Part shown: piece by piece, positions 1 through 4,838 of the stretch | How positions within the stretch are numbered: position 1 is the stretch's first letter | Layout of the letters: each line of letters starts with the position of its first letter | Source of the DNA: Pseudomonadota bacterium | Lineage (GTDB): Bacteria > Desulfobacterota > Anaeroferrophillalia > Anaeroferrophillales > Tharpellaceae | DNA length: 6,026 bases | NCBI GenBank assembly: GCA_015486505.1 | Contig: WFRP01000299.1 | Location: forward strand, 1 to 6,026 | Direction: 5' to 3' | Notes under the pieces: generated by a model | Told to the model about the DNA's origin: nothing | What the model saw: only the letters and a program-made list of their open reading frames with translations | The model's database searches: none | Program-made: the position numbers and the translations under genes

Positions 1-99
1 ATTTTACCCCCCACCTTCTGGAGGGGGCGGGGGTGGTTTTTCGTAAGCGGTTGCGGAAACGATTTCGTTGTTTTTCGGAAGCGAGCGGGAGCCCATTAG

Positions 100-208
100 T
101 ACCTTACAGGTTATTTTCTTGTTTTAAAACAAGAAAATGTTCTGATAAGAGTACTTATTTGCGGGCCGCAAGGCCCTGTTTGGGTTGCGGGAGTTGTTCC
201 CGTATTAG
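100..208 (+). repeat. Palindromic element P1 (left member of a tandem pair)
   Basis: This 109-bp unit begins TACCTTACAGG directly after ATTAG and ends in CCCGTATTAG. It has two hairpins. The left one is a long imperfect palindrome running from AGTACC to GAGTACTT. The right one is TTGCGGGA...TCCCGTA, followed at once by TTAG. Between them is a short GGGCC-GCAA-GGCCC stem. In this copy the centre of the left hairpin (113-138) is a perfect 26-bp palindrome, unlike all other complete copies, which keep an AT-rich loop with CACCAAAAAACAAG. No protein is expected. Confidence 0.85.
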
Positions 209-356
209 TACCTTACAGGTTATTTTCTGCACCAAAAAACAAGATTTAATAATCAGAAAATGTTCTGATAAGAGTACTTATTTGCGGGCCAGCGGATTGC
301 CCCTGGATGCGGGCCGGTAACTTTCTTCTGGGTTGCGGGATTTGTTCCCGCATTAG
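209..356 (+). repeat. Palindromic element P2 (right member of a tandem pair)
   Basis: This 148-bp unit joins head-to-tail to P1 with no spacer. It carries the standard left palindrome: arms around TTATTTTCTG and CAGAAAATGTTCTG, outer arms AGTACC and GAGTACTT, and an AT-rich loop. A longer GC-rich middle follows, containing CAGCGGATTGCCCCTGG and GGGCCGGTAAC. The end hairpin is TGCGGGA-TTTGT-TCCCGCA, followed by TTAG. The next base (357) resumes family A sequence exactly where A2 is continuous. Confidence 0.85.
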
Positions 357-513
357 CATTGCAACTGTTTGAGCGTAAGCGAGTTTTGCAAGGCGGGCGC
401 AGCGAGCTTAAAGGAAAAACAGAAATCTTAACGCCTAGCGGAGAAGAACCGCGCCCGACCCCGGATTCGGCTGAATAGTTACTTTTTCAGTTGATATTTT
501 TCAGTACGGCAGG

Positions 514-541
514 TTGCGATTCCGGACGCATTGGATAGATT
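514..541 (+). promoter_or_regulatory. Possible sigma70-type promoter for the gene at 577
   Basis: TTGCGA (514-519) and TAGATT (536-541) are separated by 16 bp, and each matches the consensus at 4 of 6 positions. It would start transcription near 548, shortly before the ribosome binding site AAGAGG (561-566). This is the only plausible pair seen in the 94 bp between repeat A1 and the gene. It is weak and could be chance. Confidence 0.25.
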
Positions 542-576
542 CCGGCCAATTTATCTTAATAAGAGGTTTTTCGCGA

Positions 577-1521
577 ATGGATATAGAATTAAGCTGGGGC
601 TTTCTCGAAGAGATTAATTTAGCTCAGGTTGAATCGGAACAGGCTTTCAGCCGGATGCGGCGTTTTCTCTCTGATTTAAGTTTGGATCGGCGGGATAAAC
701 TTTTCGATGTTTATATCTGTTCCGATCAGCAGAATTTCGCGGTTCGCAGCCTGCTTGAGCAACTCGGTAATGTCAGGGTTTTTTCCTCGGTCGGCAATGT
801 TGTTTTTAATCCCGGCCTGAGGCCGGCGGTTATCCTGGCCCATGGTCCGCACTGCGGAGCCGTTGATTATGTAAGAAGCCTGAATATGGAGAGTGCCGAA
901 GCGTCACCCCGGCTGCCGGATATGATGAAGTATGTTGCTGATGGTATTCTTGGTAATGCCCGGCGTCAATTACTTAAGATTGTTCCGGAAGCCCGGGCCG
1001 GAATTATCTTTTTTGATCATGAACAATGTCGGCTTGAACTTTATTGCAGTGATGAGGAGAGTCGTCCTTACGCGCAGCAGCATGTTGCGGCTTTTATCTA
1101 TCAGGAACTGGATTTAAGTTTGAAAGAACGCTTTACTCCAACACAGTTAGCGGCGCATGCCGCCGAGCAGAATCCGGTTTGTACCTTGATATCTCCACCG
1201 CAGATTCGACCCGCGGGCTATAACTGTTTTGAGGTAAATTTTCAAAATGGTTATGAATTCCACGGTGTGATCCGGGATTCAATTGCTTATACTGTCAACA
1301 ATGCTCTAACCGGCACCGGGTTGAGTCGCTCGGAAAATCGCGGGGTGGTAATCGCTTATACTGATGCGATACGGGACGAGCCGGCAGCGCTGCTCGGGGT
1401 TCTGGAGAGTAAACGCGAACAGTTAACCGGCTTTCTTGGGCGGGGCGGGTCGATCTACTGCGTTGCCGTCGGCCATCTGCCGTCGGGGAAGCGGATCTAT
1501 CGCCTGCGGAGTTTTGAGTAG
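577..1521 (+). CDS. Beta-carbonic-anhydrase-like protein, divergent active site
   Basis: I start this 314-aa protein at ATG 577, which has AAGAGG (561-566) 10 nt upstream; an in-frame TTG at 514 has no such site. Residues 45-140 follow the beta-carbonic anhydrase order. ICSDQ (47-51) stands where the zinc-binding C-x-D-S-R motif lies, VGNVV (72-76) where NAGN lies, and AHGPHCGAV (88-96) where GHTDCGAV lies; a helix-rich segment, NARRQLLKIVP (127-137), follows. Beta-CAs use Cys, His and Cys for zinc and hydrate CO2. Here Cys48, His89 and Cys93 could serve, but His-Cys spacing is three residues rather than two, and the Arg of the Asp-Arg pair is Gln. Catalysis is therefore uncertain; it may bind metal or another ligand. 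Residues 196-265 resemble a second, ligand-less copy of the same fold. No signal peptide or membrane segment is seen. It is a single gene, convergent with the flagellar gene. Confidence 0.6.
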   Translation: MDIELSWGFLEEINLAQVESEQAFSRMRRFLSDLSLDRRDKLFDVYICSDQQNFAVRSLLEQLGNVRVFSSVGNVVFNPGLRPAVILAHGPHCGAVDYVRSLNMESAEASPRLPDMMKYVADGILGNARRQLLKIVPEARAGIIFFDHEQCRLELYCSDEESRPYAQQHVAAFIYQELDLSLKERFTPTQLAAHAAEQNPVCTLISPPQIRPAGYNCFEVNFQNGYEFHGVIRDSIAYTVNNALTGTGLSRSENRGVVIAYTDAIRDEPAALLGVLESKREQLTGFLGRGGSIYCVAVGHLPSGKRIYRLRSFE

Positions 1522-1527
1522 GTATCT

Positions 1528-1552
1528 GATGCGGGAGTTGTTCCCGCATTAG
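1528..1552 (+). repeat. Solo P-type end hairpin after the 577-1521 gene
   Basis: TGATGCGGGA-GTTGT-TCCCGCATTA forms a 10-11 bp stem with one G-T mismatch near the base. It begins 6 bp after the stop codon and ends in the ATTAG that precedes P3. It is the right-end hairpin of a P element without the left palindrome. It is either the remnant of an older unit or the hairpin next to which P3 inserted. It has no T-run, so a role as intrinsic terminator is unlikely; it could protect the mRNA 3' end. Confidence 0.65.
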
Positions 1553-1698
1553 TACCTTACAGGTTATTTTCTGCACAAAAAACAAGATTTAATAATCAGA
1601 AAATGTTCTGATAAGAGTACTTATTTGCGACCAACGGAAGTGCCCCCGGGTACGGGCCGCAAGGCCCTGTTTGGGTTGCGGGTTTGTTCCCGCATTAG
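1553..1698 (+). repeat. Palindromic element P3 (left member of a tandem pair)
   Basis: This 146-bp unit starts TACCTTACAGG and ends CCCGCATTAG. The left palindrome is standard, with one A fewer in the loop than P2. Its middle segment is a hybrid: a CCAACGGAAGTGCCCCCGGG module, as in P2 and P4, is followed by the GGGCCGCAAGGCCCTG stem found in P1. The right-end hairpin is TTGCGGG-TTTGTT-CCCGCA followed by TTAG. Confidence 0.85.
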
Positions 1699-1870
1699 TA
1701 CCTTACAGGTTATTTTCTGCACCAAAAAACAAGATTTAATAATCAGAAAATGTTCTGATAAGAGTACTTATTTGCGCCCAACGGATTGCCCTTGGGGTGC
1801 GACCAGCGGATTGCCCCTGGGTGCGGGCCGGAAACTTTCTTTTGGGGGGCGGGGATTGTTCCCGCATTAG
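1699..1870 (+). repeat. Palindromic element P4 (right member of a tandem pair)
   Basis: At 172 bp this is the longest unit. After the standard left palindrome it has a tandem duplication of a module of about 24 bp: 1774-1798 and 1799-1822, both containing CGGATTGCCC. GGGCCGGAAACTTTC and a variant right hairpin GGGGATTGTTCCCGC follow, and it ends CATTAG at 1870. The TTA of that end (1867-1869) is the stop codon of the minus-strand flagellar gene. Confidence 0.85.
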
Positions 1871-2223
1871 GCCAGAGTATCGATAACTTCACCGAGTAAT
1901 TCATCGGCGGCCTGGATGGTTTTGAGGTTGGCTTTGATGGCCTGGGCTGATTCCATAGTTTTGACATATTCGGTGGCGAGATCGACATTGGACATTTCAA
2001 CATCGACCAAATCACCTTCCTGATTTAACTCCATTCGTGATGGCCCGGGAGACAAGTCGACGGTTATGTCAGCGGTTGGCGTACCGTGAGGACCTTCTTT
2101 GATATTGACCCGGCGGCCTTTATAGCCGTCAGTATTCAGGTTGGCGATATTATTGGCGCCGGCCTCAAGTCTGGTGAATTGGCTCTGCAGGGCCAGTCGG
2201 GCCGTATCCATTACGTTGCTCAT
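1867..2223 (-). CDS. Flagellar basal-body rod family protein (FlgC-like, short)
   Basis: This 118-aa protein starts at ATG 2223 with a GGAGA site (complement of 2231-2235) about 8 nt upstream. Residues 4-35 are the N-terminal rod/hook domain, with the signature ANNIANLNTDGYK (23-35). Residues 77-118 are the C-terminal domain, with SNVDLATEYV (78-87) and ANLKTIQAADELLG (98-111). The family builds the flagellar rod and hook through paired N- and C-terminal coiled-coil helices and is exported without a cleaved signal. At 118 aa it lacks the large middle domain of FlgG or FlgE and is shorter than typical FlgC (about 130-150), so I give no symbol. It stands alone, with no other flagellar gene in view. 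Stand-alone small members occur in some bacteria and may be accessory. Its stop codon falls within repeat P4. Confidence 0.85.
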   Translation of the reverse strand: MSNVMDTARLALQSQFTRLEAGANNIANLNTDGYKGRRVNIKEGPHGTPTADITVDLSPGPSRMELNQEGDLVDVEMSNVDLATEYVKTMESAQAIKANLKTIQAADELLGEVIDTLA

Positions 2224-2254
2224 TGAAAAATCTCCGTTTCCTTAAAAAATCCAC

Positions 2255-2283
2255 TTGACAAAGATAACTCTATAAGTTATCTA
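2255..2283 (+). promoter_or_regulatory. Promoter of the tRNA-Phe gene
   Basis: A perfect -35 box TTGACA (2255-2260) is followed after 17 bp by a weak -10 box TATCTA (2278-2283). Transcription would start near 2290, 10 bp before the mature tRNA. The -35 match and position fit a tRNA promoter. The spacer and part of the -10 box are occupied by the inverted repeat described separately. Confidence 0.5.
2262..2282. promoter_or_regulatory. Operator-like inverted repeat in the tRNA/flagellar divergent region
   Basis: AGATAACT (2262-2269) and AGTTATCT (2275-2282) are perfect 8-bp inverted arms around CTATA. They fill the spacer of the tRNA promoter and lie about 40 bp upstream of the flagellar gene start on the other strand. 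A bound protein could affect either gene. It could also be a chance AT-rich palindrome. Confidence 0.35.
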
Positions 2284-2299
2284 GGCGCTCGCTTGGTCA

Positions 2300-2375
2300 G
2301 CCGGGGTAGCTCAGTCGGTAGAGCAGGGGACTGAAAATCCCCGTGTCGGCGGTTCGATTCCGTCCCCCGGCACCA
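2300..2375 (+). tRNA. tRNA-Phe (anticodon GAA)
   Basis: This is a complete 76-nt cloverleaf with CCA encoded. The acceptor stem is GCCGGGG/CCCCGGC, a fully paired 7 bp. The anticodon stem GGGGA/TCCCC (2326-2330, 2338-2342) encloses the loop CTGAAAA, giving anticodon GAA at 2333-2335. The T arm has the loop TTCGATT closed by GG-C-GG/CC-G-TC with one G-T pair. It decodes UUC and UUU codons. It has its own promoter upstream and an intrinsic terminator 17 nt downstream, so it is a monocistronic unit. Confidence 0.97.
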
Positions 2376-2391
2376 GCTTTTCAAGCATTAA

Positions 2392-2419
2392 GGCGCTCTC
2401 TTCGGAGAGCGCCTTTTTT
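2392..2419 (+). terminator. Rho-independent terminator of tRNA-Phe
   Basis: A perfect 9-bp stem GGCGCTCTC/GAGAGCGCC (2392-2400, 2405-2413) is closed by a TTCG tetraloop and followed by six T's (2414-2419). It starts 17 nt after the tRNA CCA end. Confidence 0.95.
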
Positions 2420-2493
2420 GTGCCGTCTTTTATAGTAAGCATAACAAAATTTTCTGTTTTTGTCCAATGGCCGGTCAAAATTTAACTTTGTTC

Positions 2494-2737
2494 GTAACTA
2501 TTCAGCCAAATTTTACCCCCCCCCACCTTCTGGAGGGGGCGGGGGTGGTTTTTCGTAAGCGGTTGCGGAAACGATTTCGTTGTTTTTCGGAAGCGGGCGG
2601 GAGCCCATTAGCATTGCAACTGTTTGAGCGTAAGCGAGTTTTGCAATGCGGGCGCAGCGAGCTTAAAGGAAAAACAGAAATCTTAACGCCTAGCGGAGAA
2701 AAACCGCGCCCGACCCCGGATTCGGCTGAATAGTTAA
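2494..2737 (+). mobile_element. Family A MITE-like repeat, copy A2 (uninterrupted)
   Basis: This 244-bp element has terminal inverted repeats GTAACTATTCAGCC (2494-2507) and GGCTGAATAGTTAA (2724-2737), matching at 13 of 14 positions. It is flanked by the direct repeat CTTTGTTC (2486-2493 and 2738-2745), a target duplication; upstream bases extend the shared run to TTAACTTTGTTC. Inside are a C-run facing a G-run (2516-2550) and a perfect stem CATTGCAA/TTGCAATG (2612-2648). It has no transposase, so it must move in trans. GTAA termini with an 8-bp duplication resemble the IS66 family, which is an inference. It supplies the empty reference for the P insertion site, between 2611 and 2612. Confidence 0.85.
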
Positions 2738-2934
2738 CTTTGTTCTTGATTAAGCACCCCTTTGTCGTTATTTGTATCGGCATATTTGTTTGGAACTTTA
2801 ATAATCAGCAAGTAAATATTCGGCTGGTTGTAATTGGCAGTTAAGTAGTTTGTTTTACCCCCGGCAATTACCCGGTCTTTGCTGGTTTCCAGGCTGGAAT
2901 AACTGTCAATTATCTTAACCTGGAGTTTTTCTAG

Positions 2935-4311
2935 ATGAGTGCAAAAACAATCTCCACCTCCTGTTTTAAGGCTTATGATATTCGCGGGCGGGTGCCGGAT
3001 GAATTAAACGAAGAGTTGGCCTGGCGGCTGGGCCGGGCTTATGCCGCTTATATAAAACCGCAGCGGGTTGCGGTGGGTGAAGATATAAGGCCCTCAAGCC
3101 GGGCTTTGGCCCAGGCTCTGGCCCGGGGCTTAAATGAAGGTGGGGTTGAGGTTCTGGAGTTGGGTCTCTGCGGTACGGAAGAGGTCTATTTTGCGACTTT
3201 TAACTATCAGCTTGATGGCGGGATAATGGTGACCGCGAGTCACAATCCCGGAGATTATAACGGTATGAAACTGGTGCGGCGGGAGTCGCGGCCGCTAAGC
3301 GGTGATTTCGGTTTGCCGCAGATTGAAGAACTGGTTCGAAATGGAGATTTCCCCGCTGTCGGGACTCCGGCGCTATCCCGGCCTTTCAGCTTTCGCGATG
3401 ATTATATTGAACATCTTTTAGGCTATATTGATGTGGAGCGGCTGAAACCGTACAAGATTGTGGTTAACGCCGGTAACGGCTGTGCCGGGCCGGTTCTTGA
3501 TCTGCTGGAAAAGCGTCTGCCCTATTCGATGATTAAACTTCTCAATCAGCCGGACGGAACCTTCCCGGAAGGGATTCCGAATCCGTTACTGCCGGAAAAT
3601 CGGGCGCTGACCAGTCGGGCGGTGGTTGAAAACCAGGCTGCGGCCGGGCTGGCCTGGGACGGGGATTTTGATCGCTGTTTTTTCTTTGATGAAACCGGCC
3701 GCTTTATTGAAGGCTATTATATTGTCGGTTTGCTCGCGGAAAGCCTGCTCCTGGATAATCCCGGCTCGGCAATTGTGCACGACCCCAGGCTGTTGTGGAA
3801 TACGGTGGCTCTGGTAGCCGAAAACGGTGGTTATGCTCATCTTTCCAAAACCGGGCACGCTTTTATAAAGGATAAGATGCGCTCTCTGGACGCGCTTTAC
3901 GGCGGCGAAATGAGCGCCCATCACTATTTTCGCGATTTTTCCTATTGTGACAGCGGGATGATTCCCTGGCTTCTGGTTTTGGAACTGATGGCCCGGCGCG
4001 GGAAAAAACTTTCCGAACTGGTTGATGAAAGGATGCGGTATTTTCCGGTGAGCGGCGAGATTAATCGGCGGATTGCCGACCCCAAAGCCGCGATTGCTGA
4101 AGTTGAAGCCTGTTTTACGGCAAATGAAAAGCCGCTGAAACGGGATTTAACTGACGGCTTGAGCCTTGAGTTTGCCGACTGGCGCTTTAACCTGCGCTCT
4201 TCAAACACCGAGCCGCTGGTGCGTTTGAATGTTGAAAGCCGCGGCGATGTTGCTTTAATGGAAATTAAGACTGCCGCAATTCTTGATCTTTTGGAAAAAT
4301 TCTCTCTCTGA
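2935..4311 (+). CDS. manB: Phosphomannomutase (ManB/CpsG type)
   Basis: This 458-aa enzyme interconverts mannose-6-phosphate and mannose-1-phosphate in the cytoplasm, feeding GDP-mannose for polysaccharide; many family members also accept glucose phosphates. It starts at ATG 2935 with TGGAG (2921-2925) 9 nt upstream. The family signatures are all intact. CFKAYDIRG is at 10-18. The phospho-serine loop TASHNP (100-105) has catalytic Ser102. The Mg2+ loop DGDFDR (242-247) has Asp242, Asp244 and Asp246. Sugar-binding GGEMSAHH lies at 323-330 and phosphate-binding RSSNTEP at 421-427. Length and sequence closely follow E. coli CpsG (456 aa) as I recall it, which favours phosphomannomutase over phosphoglucomutase. 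No sugar-nucleotide partner gene is in the window. The 189 bp upstream hold no clear promoter, only a small TTCCAG-G-CTGGAA inverted repeat (2887-2899). No terminator follows the stop. Confidence 0.96.
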   Translation: MSAKTISTSCFKAYDIRGRVPDELNEELAWRLGRAYAAYIKPQRVAVGEDIRPSSRALAQALARGLNEGGVEVLELGLCGTEEVYFATFNYQLDGGIMVTASHNPGDYNGMKLVRRESRPLSGDFGLPQIEELVRNGDFPAVGTPALSRPFSFRDDYIEHLLGYIDVERLKPYKIVVNAGNGCAGPVLDLLEKRLPYSMIKLLNQPDGTFPEGIPNPLLPENRALTSRAVVENQAAAGLAWDGDFDRCFFFDETGRFIEGYYIVGLLAESLLLDNPGSAIVHDPRLLWNTVALVAENGGYAHLSKTGHAFIKDKMRSLDALYGGEMSAHHYFRDFSYCDSGMIPWLLVLELMARRGKKLSELVDERMRYFPVSGEINRRIADPKAAIAEVEACFTANEKPLKRDLTDGLSLEFADWRFNLRSSNTEPLVRLNVESRGDVALMEIKTAAILDLLEKFSL

Positions 4312-4312
4312 C

Positions 4313-4341
4313 TTGACCCGGAAGCGAATAAAGGTTATAAA
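4313..4341 (+). promoter_or_regulatory. Strong sigma70-type promoter downstream of manB
   Basis: TTGACC (4313-4318) and TATAAA (4336-4341) each match the consensus at 5 of 6 positions and are spaced by exactly 17 bp. The -35 box begins 1 bp after the manB stop codon. The only real gene downstream on this strand is the membrane protein at 4839, so the leader would be about 490 nt and would contain repeat B1 with P5 and P6. A short RNA ending earlier is possible, but no terminator is seen before 4839. Confidence 0.6.
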
Positions 4342-4506
4342 TGGCGGCTTGAGATGGCTAAATAGCGGTTTGCGGTAAAATTACTTTTATGTAACGCTTT
4401 GCAACTACTTGAAATTATTAAAATTTTATCTGTGTCTATCCGTGTCCATCTGTGGTTCAACAAAAAAATAGAAAGCACAGATGAACGCTGATTAACTAAG
4501 ATTTAG

Positions 4507-4629
4507 TACCTTACAGGTTATTTTCTGCACCAAAAAACAAGATTTAATAATCAGAAAATGTTCTGATAAGAGTACTTATTTGCGGGCCGAAAAGCCCTGT
4601 TTGGGTTGCGGGGATTGTTCCCGCATTAG
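4507..4629 (+). repeat. Palindromic element P5 (left member of a tandem pair)
   Basis: This 123-bp unit starts TACCTTACAGG directly after the GATTTAG of repeat B1 and ends CCCGCATTAG. It has the standard left palindrome and a short middle, GGGCCGAAAAGCCCTGTTTGGG. The end hairpin is TTGCGGGGATTGTTCCCGCA. It is nearly identical to P6, which suggests recent duplication. Confidence 0.85.
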
Positions 4630-4752
4630 TACCTTACAGGTTATTTTCTGCACCAAAAAACAAGATTTAACAGTCAGAAAATGTTCTGATAAGAGTACTT
4701 ATTTGCGGACTGAAAAGCCCTGTTTGGGTTGCGGGATTTGTTCCCGCATTAG
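4630..4752 (+). repeat. Palindromic element P6 (right member of a tandem pair)
   Basis: This 123-bp unit is joined head-to-tail to P5 and differs from it by a few substitutions (loop TTTAACAGTCAG, middle GGACTGAAAAGCCC, end hairpin loop ATTTGT). It ends CATTAG at 4752; repeat B sequence resumes at TACCTCTCATG, corresponding to TTCCTCTCATG in B2. Confidence 0.85.
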
Positions 4753-4838
4753 TACCTCTCATGTTGCTTGTATATATGTGGCCGCGATAGCGGTCTGGGA
4801 TGCTTTTAAATAAAAATATGATTTTGGGGAGAAAGCCT

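Larger units (their letters stand above)
1..482 (+). mobile_element. Family A MITE-like repeat, copy A1, split by two P elements
   Basis: Positions 1-99 and 357-482 match the continuous copy A2 (2510-2611 and 2612-2737) at about 99%: a handful of substitutions, plus a C-run of 6 here against 9 in A2. The right end, GGCTGAATAGTTAC at 469-482, is the exact reverse complement of the left terminus GTAACTATTCAGCC seen in A2. The left terminus of A1 would start about 16 bp before the window. The copy is interrupted after ...CCCATTAG (99) by 257 bp holding P1 and P2, and resumes at CATTGCAA (357). There is no credible protein here; the open frames across it are low-complexity translations of the repeat. 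It sits just upstream of the gene at 577 and ends 94 bp before its start. Confidence 0.85.
4391..4808 (+). repeat. Interspersed repeat family B, copy B1, split by P5-P6
   Basis: 4391-4506 aligns without gaps to 5586-5701 of copy B2 (10 mismatches in 116 bp), and 4753-4808 aligns to 5702-5757. The core contains CTATCCGTGTCCATCTGTGG and a matching inverted arm AGCACAGATGAACG, a kind of repeat I recall from many environmental genomes. The 3' part has a hairpin, GGCCGC-GATA-GCGGTC. Between the parts lie 246 bp of P elements. The repeat sits in the leader between the 4313 promoter and the 4839 gene. Confidence 0.8.

Noticed and set aside
33..320. Open frame across A1 and P1-P2 as a small protein
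   Set aside because: It is a translation of repeat sequence with duplicated KCSDKSTYLRA phrases, no ribosome binding site and no family likeness. The same applies to 1625-1870, 2467-2733 and 4580-4813.
1528..1552. Intrinsic terminator after the 577-1521 gene
   Set aside because: The stem is strong but is followed by TAGTACC rather than a T-run, and its sequence is that of a P-element end.
100..1870. Arrays of repeated units as a CRISPR
   Set aside because: Units occur only in pairs, and the segments between conserved ends are related modules, not unique spacers. No cas genes are present.
2300..2375. tRNA-Phe as an integration (att) site
   Set aside because: No duplicate of the tRNA 3' end and no integrase gene appears in the window.
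2746..2934. Promoter or short gene upstream of manB
   Set aside because: No convincing -35/-10 pair and no coding potential; only a 6-bp inverted repeat at 2887-2899, too short to call.
3586..3924. Minus- and plus-strand frames inside manB
   Set aside because: They are shadows of a gene with all family motifs intact; none shows a family signature.
100..4752. P units as integron attC sites
   Set aside because: No RYYYAAC/GTTRRRY core pair flanks the hairpins, and the units lie inside other repeats rather than between gene cassettes.
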